From: Hansfordia pulvinata
Lineage: Eukaryota > Ascomycota > Sordariomycetes > Xylariales
DNA: 64,000 nt
Direction: 5' to 3'
Assembly: GCA_006538405.1 (NCBI GenBank)
Contig: BJKQ01000010.1
Span: forward strand, 1,302,001-1,366,000
Position 1 is the stretch's first letter, and every line of letters begins with the position of its first letter. The notes below the pieces were generated by a model. The model saw only the letters and a program-made list of their open reading frames with translations, searched no databases and was not told the origin of the DNA. Shown piece after piece: positions 23,809 through 35,122 of this stretch. The position numbers and the translations under genes are program-made.

Positions 23809-26800
23809 ATGGAACTGATGATGGCAGTCACCTCGTCCGCCACTCCTTCCGCCTCTCATGCTGGTGTTGGCGCTGTTGCCGGTGCTCCTGCCTCGCCCGT
23901 CGTCGCCAGCCCTGCTGTCGCTTCCCCCTCTACCCTCCCAACTTCTACCGCCGCCGCCACCGACGCCGACGCCGCTCTCACTGCCCACCAGCCTACTCAG
24001 CCCAATCAGACCTCGACCTCGACGTCGCCGACTGTCGACGACGCCGGTTCTGAGCAAACTGTAAGTCGCAAGCAGTCCCAGCCCCCCCTCCCCAGATACA
24101 GGGGGCGATATGCGCCTGTCCCCTTGCCTCGCAGGTACCCGTGCGTTCGCCGGCTCTGATCGATCAGGCCTGCGACAATCTCCTCCCCGCGCCAGAGCCA
24201 TCACACACAATAGCTACAAGAACAACAAATCAATCATGGGCGCAATAGCCACTGTTTCTGGACACACAGTCATATTTTGGAGACTCTAACAGCTTGCAGC
24301 AGTTTCAATATCCTCGCCACCGCCTCCACCTCCACACAGGCCTGGCCGCCGCCGATCCATTCGACCCTATACAACAACAAAGAAGCCCTCAGCCCAATTC
24401 TCCTGTGGCTCCATCTCACTCCCGCCGGCCAAGGTTCGTGGAAGAGTGGGATGCGAGTGTGAGGGGGAGCTCCATCGTCAGCGGTCCCGTTGCACCCCCT
24501 TCCTCTTCGTCTGCCTCGCCACCACTCCCAGAGACCCAACGTCTGTCGCGCCCTCACCGCCTGAAGAAACGACACGACCACGAAGCCGCCGAAATGTTGC
24601 GCTCCAACTCCGTCGCCTCTCATCGTTCCGATGCCGTCACCAGCGATGCCGCCAGCGGTCGCGCCATCTCCCTGTCCCGGGGTAACACCCTCAAGAAGAA
24701 GAATTCCCTGCGCCGCAGCGGCTCTCTCAAGCGCAGCAGCAGCCGTCGTAGCATGAAGGCTGGCAGCGTCCGCAGCCTCGCTCTCCAGGCGCAGCCCGAC
24801 GCCAACGAACTGCACAGCGTCTTCTACTGCCCTGTTCCTACGTCAGGCAACCCCACCGAGATCCTGTCGGCCCGCTTCCAGTGTAAGTTGCGAACCTGAA
24901 GAGGCAACACCCATGCCCCAGACTGTCTGCTTGTGCGCTTGTGAGCTTTGATACTGAGCAGCAAAATCGCAGCCTGGAGGAAGGTACTCAAAGACCTCAT
25001 TGCCTACTTCAGAGAGATCCAGTCGCATTACGAACAGCGCGCAAAGTCTCTTCTCAAGCTCGCAAATGTGGCCAACAACACCTCGACGCCTCCGGGCTTC
25101 CTGGCATCCGGTGGCCTCGATGATGCCCTCCACATCCTGCGCAATCACCACAAGTCGGCCATCCTCGAGGCCAACAAGGCCCGCGAAATCGAGGAGGATG
25201 TCATTCTAGCTCTCACTGGCCTGCGCAGCGACCTCAACCAGAAGATGAAGGAGATCAAGAGTTTGACAGGCGACTTCAAGAACTCTGTCGAGAAGGAAAT
25301 GGATGGAACCAGGCGCGCAGTCAATTCTTTGCAGGACGTCCTCGGCCAAAATGAGCTCGACACGTCGCTGACCACGGGCAAGCAAGACCCTTACCTGCTC
25401 CGCCTGACCGTCGACCGCCAGGTCGAGCGGCAACTTGACGAAGAGAACTATCTGCATCAGGTACGTTTCCTTCATCATACCGTACACCGTCACCAGTGTT
25501 GAGCTAACGCCAGCTTCCTTGGCCCCCAGGCGTACCTCAATCTGGAGACGTCGGGTCGTGAACTCGAGTCCATTGTCGTGGGCGAAATTCAAAAGGCGTA
25601 CAACGCTTACGCCGGCATCCTTAAGCGAGAGGCCGACGCGGCGTACAACACCATTGACGAGTTGCGCGTCGGCCCCATTGCCATGCCCAAGGACCACGAA
25701 TGGGGCAACTTTATCTCGAAAGATTCGCAGTTTGTCGACCCGGACATGCCCATCCGGTCCGCTGAGCACATCCACTACCCTGGGCGCGATCATTTTGCCT
25801 GCCAAGAGATTAGGGCCGGCCTTCTAGAGCGCAAGAGCAAATACTTGAAGAGCTACACGGCTGGCTGGTGAGCAACCTTGGAATCCAACCACTTGACTTC
25901 TGCTAACCTCAGGCGCACCCATGCGCAGGTACGTGCTATCACCAACACACCTCCACGAATTCAAGTCTGCAGACAAGACCCAGGCGCCCGTCATGTCTCT
26001 GTATCTACCTGAGCAGAAGCTGGGATCGCATTCGGTTGAGGGCGGCTCCTCCAACAAGTTCATCCTCAAGGGCAGGCAAACGGGAGCCATGCACCGAGGT
26101 CACACTTGGGTTTTCCGTGCCGAGAGCCACGACACCATGATGGCATGGTATGAGGATATCCAGGCTTTGACCGACAAGTCGCCTGAAGAGGTCAGCGACT
26201 TTGTCAGGGGCCATGTCCGGTCCTTGTCACGGAACTCGGTGAGGTCCACAAGTAGCGATGGTGCTGTTGACGATGAGGACGATGAGCAACCTTTTGCGCC
26301 TAACGCTGCCATGGTCACGTCGGGTCCCCGCGAAACCCAGCATCAGAACCGGCCGGAGCCAGGTGGGCGCTTTCCATCCGACCTTGAGGTCACAGCACAG
26401 AGAGGCTTACAGGTCCCCCTGTCGCCGAGCAGTAACAGCTCTGCTCAACTGAACCAGGACCACAGTATGAACGGATACCCTGATCACGACGTCATCGCCG
26501 CCGTCGTCAACCAGCCTGGGAGCGGTGTTGGCGACAACGCCTACCACAGCAACCGCAACTCCCTCTCCGTTGGTCAGTCGTACGGCAACACTCCCAGCAT
26601 CCGCATGGGTGAGGCCCCCAGCCACGGCGCTATGCACAATCATCAGGCACAGCAAGATGGCGTGAACCCCTATACGGGCGAGCTCACGAACCTCCCGCGC
26701 AATGGATCCAACCGCCTATCCTACGTCGCTGGTCAGGACACGATTCTACCAACCCGAGGACGCCAGCCAAGCCAAGATTCCGTTGGCCTCAGCTCCAGCA

Positions 26801-27069
26801 ACCCCAGCACATACGACGGCAAGTACGCCATGGATGGCCAACAGATGTATGCACCGGACTCCGGTCCCGTCAACGGTCAGCTCAAAGGTGTAGGACCCGG
26901 GAACGGGTTTGCCAAGGTTGCACCCCCGGTCGGCGGCATTCCCGACGGCCCGGTCTATGTGACAAGAGATGGGCAGGTCCGGCCAGCCAACCCGAGGACC
27001 AACAGCACGCCGCACGTTCCAGGAGAATTCCCGCGCAGCAGTGTCGGTGGTACGCCTGGGGCTTACTAG
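23809..27069 (+). CDS. SLM1: Slm1-type PH-domain protein, TORC2 / PI(4,5)P2 effector, four introns
   Basis: Slm1/2 sit in eisosomes, bind PI(4,5)P2 and bring TORC2 to its substrate Ypk1 under membrane stress. Exons 23809-24060, 24300-24882, 24973-25460, 25530-25867 and 25929-27069 give 933 aa, all in phase. Order: Ala/Ser/Thr-rich N terminus; Ser/Arg-rich basic stretch with repeated KKKNSLRRSGSLKRSSSRRS; an F-BAR-like helical domain (AWRKVLKDLIAYFREIQ through EVGEIQKAYNAYAGILKREADAAY-like coils); PH domain from WYVLSPTHLHEFKSADK to WVFRAESHDTMMAWYEDIQALT; then a 300-residue disordered tail with Asn, Gln and Ser. The first intron (24061-24299) is the longest. The Ser-flanked basic repeats are plausible AGC-kinase sites. 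The ATG at 23809 is the first in frame. Confidence 0.92.
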
Positions 27070-28086
27070 TTACCAGGTAAAGCTGTTTCTCGCAAGTATA
27101 CTGTCTTGATGTGCCCTCCCTGCAAGCCGGCTGGCGAGCAGGGATACAAGCGAGATGCAGCAGACTGCCAGTACATCGAACGAACATATACGCACATGAA
27201 ACATCGAATTCTTTTTGACGTACTCGGCCAGCGGAGTTGTTGGATCTTGGAAACTCACGATACCGATTGGGCGTTCCTTCACCTTTTTCCCCTTAGTATA
27301 TCATCTGCATTCATTCTACATGTCTTTGAGTTTAAGTCTTACGAGCATCTTCGTACGTGCTGCTTGGAGCTCGTCATTCCTGCTTCTGCTTCCCAGCCTT
27401 TCCCAGGTCTTTTCGCGGGGTATAAGCTCTCATTTGTGTTTGGGTTGGTCATTGGTGTCTTGGAGACGGAGCTTAAACTGATACTTCTTCTGCCTTCCGA
27501 ATATACCGAGTCCAAATCTGTCTTGGGGAGCGATCAGGGGCACAGGGCTGTACCTGCAGATCTTATACGTGAATGTGGCTGTGGGCGCCTGCGTGGCCAA
27601 TCGCCCTGTGGTGCTGTGCACGGCCACACGGCTTACCAGGCATGCCGCCGGCTCCGTAGCCTGACGGAGTGTACAGCGCTTCCCCAGAGTTATGCGGCCT
27701 CTAACGCCTGGGGGCAATTTTTGTTCTTGTGCAGAGTCTTTCTAGATCATCCAAGGGTTTGGCACCAGGTGCTTACTTTGGTTCCTTCTCATACATATAC
27801 AGGTTGGTAGGTCTCCGGGCAGCAATATGGGTGGCAGGCGATTATTCAGGCAATGATGAAGAAGTCAGGCTTGTCAACTTGTATCACGACAGTGGCACAG
27901 GATTTATCAGAATGCTGACACAGGCATAGCCTTGTCCTGATTTCGATCTGGTCATAAAGACTCTTGAAGCCAGGCAGGACATCATGAAATCTGGCATGTT
28001 TGCTAGTCAATCTTTGCTCTCACAGCCATAGTTTGATGCTACAGTGAGGGCAGCGCTGGAATGTCTTGTAAAGCCGCCTCGTTCAA
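27070..28086. other. Convergent intergenic region, SLM1 / pyruvate decarboxylase
   Basis: About 1 kb, relatively T-rich. A 234-codon + strand frame (27106-27810) overlaps frames on the other strand and shows no family signature. No gene is called. Confidence 0.55.
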
Positions 28087-30201
28087 CTACTCCCGTGCGT
28101 TGTTCTTTGCGCTGGCCTCGGCCGTCAGGCGCAGGCTGAGAGGCGCATCACGTTTAGGCATGAATACCTCGACCACGCGCAGGCCAGGCCCACGTGCCAG
28201 GGGTTGGTCGCCCTCGATGAGCGAATCGAGCTCCTGCGTCGACCGAGCCATGTACGTTTGAACCCCCCCGCCGTCACCACCGGCCATTGCCTTGACCAAG
28301 TCGCCGTGGCGCCATGCCGCGATATCGTTGTACGGCGCCTCCATGCCGTGGATGAACCGCTCGATTGTATAGCCGTCATTGCAGAGCACGAAACTGAGGA
28401 GCAAGAAGCGGACGCCACATGTCAGCAACCTCAATCGAAAGAGCAAGAAAGGGAATGAATGGGTGGCGGGGCTCGCACTGGGCCAGAGACTTACATGACC
28501 ACGTCTAGCTGATGCCGGACCATTGTGCTGATCTCCTGCGCCGTCAGCTGCAGGCTGCCGTCTCCCTCAAAGAGAACCGTTCGCCGTGGCTTGCCCCCGT
28601 CCTTGACTGCCAGCGCAGCGCCCTGGCAGGCGCCCACGGCCCAGCCAATGCTTCCCCACTGTCGAATGTCAGCAAGTCACCTTTTCGAAGAGGGGTTGGC
28701 AGTGAAGGGACAGGAAGTAGTGTGCAGGGTCGCGAATCTTGTAGAACTCACCAAAGTCTGGTTCAGCGCAGTCACGCCTGCTGGGAACTTGGTGTCCCAG
28801 ATGCCAAAGTTGGCGGTGCCTGTCTCGGTGACGACGACGTCGCCCTCGCGGAAGAAGCCGTTCATCTTTTCCCAGAGGTGGGCCTGGCTGACCAGTCCCG
28901 CTTGATTCTCATCGGCTGTCTGCTGGTCAGCAGGAGGAGGGACCGCCGCGGACACGTCCCGCGGCGGCGGGGGCACGGCCTTGAGCAGGCGGAGGTCGAT
29001 GCGGTCGGCCAGCTTGCGCAGGACGCCGCGCATGCGGATGCCCGGATACTCCGCGTAGCCGACCACGCAGCGGTCGCTGTGGAGGTCGACCGTGTTGAGG
29101 CGAGAAAGGCGGAAGCTGAAGCCGGCCGTGTTGAAGTCACTCAGCAGCGTGCCGACGGCGAGGACGAGGTCGGCACCCTCGACAGCCTCGCGGACAGGGC
29201 GGCGCGAGGCGTCGCCCGCGTAGACGCCGCCGAAGCACGGGTGGTCCTCGTCGATGGCGCCCTTGCCCATCGGGGTGACAAAGGCGGGCAGGCGGACGCG
29301 GTCAATCAGGGCGCGGACCTCGGGAACGGCGCGGTGGCGCGAAGCGCAAGCGTCGACGAGCAGGACGGGGCGGCGGGCGCCGTGCAGGGCGGCCAGGATG
29401 GCGCTGACGACGTGGTCCTCACGCTCGGTGTCGTTGGGGGGCTCGGCGAGGTCGAGGGGCTCGTCGAGCAGGACGCCCTCGACGGGGCGCTCCACCACGT
29501 CCGTCGGCAGCGCCACGTAGACGGGGCGGCTGCGCAGGTAGCACTCGCGCAGGGCGTGATCGATCTGTGCGGCGGCGTCGGCGGGGTCCGTCAGGCGGGC
29601 CACGGCGCACGAGACGTCGGCGCTCATGCGCGAGAAGACGCCAAAGTCCCCGTTGCCCAGCGTGTGGTGCAGCAGCTCCTCGCCACGCTGCGACCGCGTC
29701 GAGGGGGTGCCGACAATGTGCACCACGGGGACCATCTCGCTGTAGCAGCCGGCCAGCCCGTTGATGGCGGACAGCTCGCCCACTCCGAAGGTCGTCAGGA
29801 CGGCACCCATGCCGGACACGCGGGCATAGCCATCAGCCGCATACGCTGGGGGTGAGTGAGGGTCAGCTTCCAGTGAACACAAAAGGGGACAAGAGCGCGC
29901 CTGGAGGGTGAGGAATGAGCTCGCAACATGTGGCTGAAGAGTTGTGACCAGAATCCGGCACAACGCACGAGTTCCATTTGGATCAGGGTCGACAAAGGGG
30001 AAACGCACCGGCGTTCAGCTCATTGCAGTTTCCCACCCACTGCAAGCCGGCCTTGGGTATGTAATCGAGCGCCACGAGATTGTAGTCACCGGGCACGCCG
30101 TGGACGGAGCGGATGCCAAGCTGACGCAGACGCGTGAACAGGTACTCTGCCACGTCGACTGGCTTTTTGAGGTTTCGCACGCGGATGTCTGTCGTTGCCA
30201 T
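28087..30201 (-). CDS. Pyruvate decarboxylase, three introns
   Basis: Converts pyruvate to acetaldehyde and CO2 with thiamine diphosphate and Mg2+, the entry to ethanol fermentation. Exons 30201-30009, 29845-28752, 28658-28495 and 28393-28087 give 585 aa, the usual length. The N-terminal domain has [14 protein letters not shown] and [16 protein letters not shown] (catalytic Glu in NELNA); HHTLGNGDF supplies the two active-site His. The central domain follows, then [12 protein letters not shown] and [15 protein letters not shown]. The TDP motif is [13 protein letters not shown], then [18 protein letters not shown] with the catalytic Glu. The residue before the Mg-binding Asn is Cys; most fungal enzymes have Asn there. 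An upstream in-frame Met (30255) is possible, but [11 protein letters not shown] fits better. Exon 2 is extremely GC-rich at third positions. Confidence 0.94.
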
Positions 30202-31229
30202 GGCTGCGGGCTGCTCAGTGGCCTTCGAGGGGATGATTTGCAATCGATTCTGCAAGCGGGTGTTTCGTGCTTTGTTTGTTTGGGCTGGAGCAAAAGGATA
30301 CTATACGAAGTACGTGTGCAGATTGGAATCTATGGGCGGCGGGCCCAGGTGAGGGGCGGTTCTGTTTGGATCACGATCTCGGTGGTCACAGGGGAAAGAA
30401 AGATGGATGTGACGAGAGACATTCGAGGAGGCCAAGCAGACGATACCTAGGTAGTGGCGGGGTCGACGAGGTTAGACGAGCAAACGGCGCTGAGTAAGGA
30501 CGACACGGCCACGACGGAGATGGAGTTGCTCGTGGAGCCTACTCGTAAGCCGCGCCGGAGCTAGAGGGCCACACCAAGTCGAACCCATGAGATGCCGGTG
30601 TTGGAAAGCGCCGCCGCCGGCATGAATCTGCATCTGCATGATCGCTGCGCCCAGTCTCGCCCACGTTGGCAGATGCCGGGCTGTGTGAGTACTTGATGTA
30701 TGATGCAATGGTTGCAGCTAGTCTGTCTAGCTCGTGCGGCTCGGAGTGGGTGAGTGGTTGGCGCAAGCTGGTTGCGGGCGCCTCGGAGATAATAGTCGGC
30801 CGTCCTGGTTCTAGACCCGGAGGGGCCCTCTTTTTGGCTTCATGCCATGTTTTCTCGGGTGAACTTCTCGGGTGAACAACGGCTGCGATGGGACGTCGTG
30901 GGTTGGACCTGATGATGGTGGGAGTTTTGTCTGTCTAGATGTAATCAAAGTACAACGCGCGTTCTGTGTGTGTGCGCGCTTCCGCTGTCTGAGTGGTGAT
31001 GCAAAATCCCAACGGATCCAAGACCTCAACGCCGATAAATGCTATGGCTGGTATACAGGGCCCTCGGCTTGCATCCAATGCACTCCCAGGGCCGACACAA
31101 CGGTCGCCTTCCCAAGGCGGAGGGAGAGGCGAGCACATCGCAGCGCAGCGCACAGGGGCGGATTTCCCTGCCTGCTTACCTGCATGCCTACCTGCCTGGT
31201 TGCCTGCCTGCCTGCCTGCTGGTAAATCA
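30202..31229. other. Upstream region of pyruvate decarboxylase / 3' flank of ERV1
   Basis: About 1 kb. It contains a TACTCGTA word near 30540 and a CCTGCCTG-like simple repeat (about 31168-31221) just after the ERV1 stop. Long frames near 30993-32093 are antisense shadows of ERV1. Confidence 0.5.
31168..31221. repeat. Imperfect CCTG/CCTA simple repeat
   Basis: Degenerate tetranucleotide array of CCTG units with CATG and CCTA variants, directly downstream of the ERV1 stop codon. Confidence 0.8.
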
Positions 31230-31925
31230 TTAGTCGCAAGAGCCGTCCTTCCAGCCGGTGCGCCAGCGCTGCTCCCACAGATTACAGTCGAAGGCGGGCT
31301 TGCCGAGCTTGTCGTTGACGGCGTTGTGGGCGGCGCACAGCCAGCGGCCAAACTCGTCGCGGCTGCCGGCGCGGGGCTTGTCGCGGGCCATGTGGGCGCG
31401 GAAGTCGTCGGCGCACACCCAGCACGGGTACAGGCGCGAGAAGGCGCCCAGGAAGCCGTGCAGGTCGGCCTGCTCGGCGGGGGACGGCCGCTCCGGGTAC
31501 GTCGCGGCGATGGTGTGCAGCAGCGTCCACGTGCTGCGGCCCAGCTGCTCGACGTCGGCCGGGCAGTCGCGGCGCGGCGCGGAGGAGGAGGCCGACGGGG
31601 AGGCCGCAGCAGCAGCAGCAGCGCCGGCCCGAGAGCGACAGCGGCGCCGCCGGCGCCGGCCTGGAGGTTCGTCTTGGTCTTGGCCTGGGACGCCCAGGCG
31701 GCAAAGTCGGCGCCCGCCGTGCAGGAACGGCACCTGGGAGATGGGGTCAGCGGAGGGGGCCTCGTGGGTCGTCGGTGCCACGCATGCTGTGCTATCGCCA
31801 GCGCGTCCATGCATCACTCACGGCTTGCCGTCTTTGCCCAGCACCACGCCCGGGGGCAGCTTCTGCGGGGGCTGCTGCTGTCCCGGGCCGGCGTCCGGCT
31901 GGGTCCCGCTCGTGTCGGCGGCCAT
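31230..31925 (-). CDS. ERV1: FAD-linked sulfhydryl oxidase Erv1/ALR, one intron, apparent frameshift in linker
   Basis: Erv1 reoxidises Mia40 in the mitochondrial intermembrane space and passes electrons to cytochrome c. Exon 1 (31925-31822) is Pro/Gln-rich, ending GVVLGKDGKP. The intron 31821-31734 joins it to KPCRSC, the shuttle CxxC, then TAGADFAAW. The core (DVEQLGRSTWTLLHTIAATYPERP, FLGAFSRLYPCWVCADDFR with the catalytic CxxC, then WLCAAHNAVNDKLGKPAFDC) is complete to the stop at 31230. The shuttle segment and the core lie in different frames: a one-base loss in the Ala/Ser linker coded by GC-rich DNA around 31560-31690 explains it. The exon total is 608 bases, one short of 203 codons. 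There is no usable intron there. It is most probably intact in life. Confidence 0.92.
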
Positions 31926-31951
31926 GGATGTTGTGTTGGGTGTAGTACTTT

Positions 31952-31969
31952 GGGGGGGGGGGGGGGGGG
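31952..31969. repeat. Homopolymer of 18 G
   Basis: An 18-base G run on the + strand (C in the ERV1 sense), 26 bases before the ERV1 start codon, so probably within its leader or core promoter. Such runs are also prone to miscounting in assemblies. Confidence 0.95.
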
Positions 31970-32295
31970 TTGTGACTTTTCCCCGAGCTGCGCTGGGCTG
32001 GCGAGCTTTGACAGATCGTTGGTGACGATGCTCTTTCCTTGGACCGGACCGGATAAGGGATGCGAGCCTCGGGGCAAAGGTACGGTAAGGTAGTTTATTG
32101 AGTTTGAAAGCAGAGACACGGCGCGCCTACTCGTAGTGAAGGCCGCCTCGACCACGGGATGTGAGTAAATCCACTTGGTTTGGCTGTTGACGGTTCGAGC
32201 GACGAGTGGTTCTGTTCGGAGACTTGATTTGTCAGGATCCGATCCGCGTTTTCGCGTGCAGAGGCCATACCTACCTTAGGTACTCGTACCTAGCA

Positions 32296-32315
32296 TACGA
32301 GTACATGTACTCGTA
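32296..32315. repeat. Perfect 20-bp palindrome with two TACGAGTA half-words
   Basis: TACGAGTACATGTACTCGTA reads the same on both strands. A third copy of the word (TACTCGTA at 32281) lies eight bases upstream and can pair with the left arm as an alternative hairpin. It lies in the ERV1/HEM4 divergent promoter. Confidence 0.95.
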
Positions 32316-32586
32316 ACCGGTAGTGGAGGTCTGGGCTGAACCTCATCAGCGCTGTGCCGTATCTGTCTGTACCTCAAGTTTGCGGAGTCAGTAAGGTACT
32401 TGCACCCTCCACTGCGAGCAACCATGGCCCACGACCGGAATCTCGTACCTTGCCTGACGTGGTCAATCTCCGTCTGCCTGGAAACCTCTCAGTCCCGTCC
32501 CTGCAACGGAGCGTGACCAAGCCAGATCAGGTGCTTCTTTCAACCCAGACAGTTAGACAGCCTGTTCCATCAACACTGCCAAAGGG

Positions 32587-33894
32587 ATGCCCTCCCAGCC
32601 GACGACGAAGGCGGGAACGGACGCGCCGGTGCCGGTGCCGGTGCTGCTGCTCAAGACCAGGTCCGGGCCGACCGACGCCTACGCCGAGCTGTTCTCCGCC
32701 GAACCCGCCTCTCCCGAGGGCGCCCCGCGCTTCGAGCCCTCCTTCGTCCCCGTCTTGCAGCACCGGTTCGACCAGCCCGGCCTGGCCCGAGTGCGCGGCC
32801 TGCTGCGCGAGGGCCGCGTCAACGCCGAGTACCCTCGCCGCCGCGGCCAGGACCACCCCTCCGACGCCGTGGGCGATTACGGCGGTCTCATCTTCACGTC
32901 CCAGAGAGCCGTCGAAGCCTTTGCGCAGCTCGTGCGTGAGGGTCAAGGTGAGCAGGACCTCTTTCCGCCTTTCGCTTCCAGTTCTTTTCTCATCGATCGA
33001 GTCCTTGCGATAATCTAGAGAGATCCTCCTTCGTCCCGGTCGCTCTAGCTCTGCTGCTCTCTACTATCAACATCACCATGCCTTTCTCCTCGCCCGCCGG
33101 GACACGCTGCTCTGTACTAACCACTGCCTTGGAACCCCTCCCCAGACGCCGGCTGGCCGCAGAACCTGGGCGACATACCCCTGTACAGCGTCGGGCCTGC
33201 GACGACGCGGGCGCTGCGGGCAATCCCGGTGTCGCCGCCCCTGCAGGTTTTTGGCGACCACACCGGCAACGGCGAGGCGCTGGCACCCTTCATCCAGGAC
33301 CACTACGCGGCATGGTACGCGGAGAAGAGGAGGGCAGGAGGCGCAGGAGAAGGAAGCAGTGGGGGGCAAGGAGGAGGGGAAGAGCAGCTGCGGCTGCCGC
33401 CGCTCCTCTTCCTCGTGGGCGAGCAGCGGCGCGACGTGATCCCGCGGAAGCTGCAGGACCCGCTGCTGGCGGTGCAGGGGGCCGAGGGTCAGCGGCTGCG
33501 CATCGGGGTCACCGAGATGGTGGTGTACGGGACCGGCGTGATGGAGTCGTTTGCGCGCGACTTTGCCGCGGAGCTGGCGCGCACGGCGAGCCGCGCCGAG
33601 CGGTGGGTGGTCGTCTTCTCGCCGACGGGGTGCGACAGCATGCTGGAGCAGGTCGGCGCTATCCCGGGCGGAGGGGCAGCAGCGGGAGCAACAGGGGATG
33701 GCGGCGGCGGCGGCGGCGGCGGCCGGGAGTCTTTGAGAACGACCACGCATATTGCCACCATCGGCCCCACGACGAGAGACCACCTGACGAAAACTTTCGG
33801 CTTCGCGCCCGACGTCTGCGCCGAGAAGCCCAGCCCCGAGGGCGTGTGGGAGGGCATTGCCGCGTTCCGTGCGTCCAAAGCGTCGTCTGCATAG
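32587..33894 (+). CDS. HEM4: Uroporphyrinogen-III synthase, one intron
   Basis: Cyclises hydroxymethylbilane with inversion of ring D to uroporphyrinogen III, the fourth step of haem synthesis. Exon 1 is 32587-32947, the intron is 32948-33145 (GTGAGC to CAG), exon 2 is 33146-33894; 369 aa. Family features are VPVLLLKTRSGPTDAY, FVPVLQHRFDQPGL, GGLIFTSQRAVEAF, IPLYSVGPATTRALR, LQVFGDHTGNGEALAPFI, LFLVGEQRRDVIPRKL, EMVVYGT, WVVVFSPTGCDSML and HIATIGPTTRDHLTKTFGF. It is longer than bacterial HemD because of Gly-rich insertions, including a polyglycine stretch of about nine residues late in the protein. The local DNA is very GC-rich. Confidence 0.93.
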
Positions 33895-35122
33895 ATCCGG
33901 GACCAATGCACGAGAACCCCAATGAAAATTCATGCATCTGCGGCTTTGCTCGCCACCGCGTCAGCTGCGCGCCAAGATGAGGCAGCTCCCGCCAATATCC
34001 ACGCTACGCCCTGCGGCAGTCAAGAGGTGCCGGGTGGCTGGATACGCCGTCTTTGCTTCGAAACGGTTGCCAACTCTCTATCTCTTGTGATATATTGGCA
34101 TCTGTAGCCCAACCAACGCGACTGTAGCCGACGTTGATTCTCAGATGGCCGGTCTGTGCTGCTCGCGGCGCGCTTCTCACGAACACGGGCAACAGCTGCT
34201 ACAACATCAATCGGCAAGGGTTGCGTCATGCGGAGTCCATTTTGGGCTGAGCGAGTTCGTCACTTGAAAGCCAAGATGTCGAGACCTGCATGACTCGCAT
34301 TGACCCTTTATAACCCCGGCTTATACCTAGGTTCAAGCGAGTTACTCGTAGGTTAGAGAGCCACCATTTTAAGAATTAGCGCCGGCCGATGCAAGTTGCT
34401 CGAGGCAGCTTCAGCCAAGTACGCGTACTTGTCTTCCGAACGACTTACAAACTGCGTGATACAAGAGATGGATTGGGGATGAGCAACGCCTACCTCGTTC
34501 ACTAGTCAAGATCGATCTACATGGTCTCAAATGTCACACGACTGCTGGAATTAGGGGTGATTCAGGAGCCTGCCTTCCATATAAGGCGCTCTCATTGATC
34601 TCTTGCGTTGTACCTTATGTACAGCATCGGTTCATCCTGCATCCCTGCACCTTCTCACGTATAACATGCAAGGCTTACGAGTACCCGTCATTGCAAGTCT
34701 TGCGTGGCGCACCCCGGCCCGAGTGCTGCAAATACACCTACAGTCTGCCTGCCGACACTACCAACAAGCGAACTCCTACCCAAAGCAACGACTGGTTCCA
34801 ACGACGCCCGCCGCCGACCGACCTTCCATCCACTATAACGGCTTCGTCAGCCCTCACGCGCTTCCTGCCGCATTTCCACCCCAGCATTTCCGTCCCAGCC
34901 AGCCTTGCCTTGCTCTGTTTCCCTCTACAGCCATTGCTCGAGACACAACATCCGACCCGCCATCTTCGCCGCCTCTGCCTGGCCTTCCTCCCCCGCCTCC
35001 GACCTGCCGCATCGAGACGCATCCCTCAACAACCCCTCCTCGCCCTGGTCGTCACGAACGCCGTCGCCTACCCAGCGTCTTCTACTTGCCGGCCCTTTCC
35101 CCTGTATACACAATCGCCCACT
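33895..35122. other. Intergenic region and C/T-rich leader before OXR1
   Basis: 1.2 kb. The first half is mixed and carries TACTCGTA near 34345 and TACGAGTA near 34679. From about 34730 the + strand is C-rich, the probable OXR1 leader. A long open frame from 34603 runs through this leader into the OXR1 frame but its translation is low-complexity. Confidence 0.55.

Larger units (their letters stand above)
31926..32586. promoter_or_regulatory. Divergent promoter, ERV1 / HEM4
   Basis: 660 bases between two divergent genes of mitochondrial redox and haem metabolism. It contains an 18-base G run (31952-31969), three TACGAGTA/TACTCGTA words at 32281-32315 and one near 32128, and a perfect 20-bp palindrome. 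Functional coupling of the two genes is an inference from arrangement only. Confidence 0.55.

Noticed and set aside
27106..27810. 234-codon + frame downstream of SLM1
   Set aside because: Lies in the 3' flank between convergent genes; composition is not protein-like and other frames overlap it.
28512..29855. 447-codon + strand open frame
   Set aside because: It is the antisense shadow of the GC-rich second exon of pyruvate decarboxylase and has no motif of its own.
30993..32093. 366-codon + strand open frame
   Set aside because: Antisense to ERV1; Ala/Gly/Arg-rich composition follows from reading a GC-rich gene backwards.
32180..32215. GGTTCGAGC resembling an RNA polymerase III B box
   Set aside because: Stem pairing fails and no A box lies at a suitable distance.
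33073..33980. 286- and 300-codon frames overlapping HEM4
   Set aside because: Alternative frames of the GC-rich HEM4 exon 2; HEM4 itself carries the recognisable motifs.
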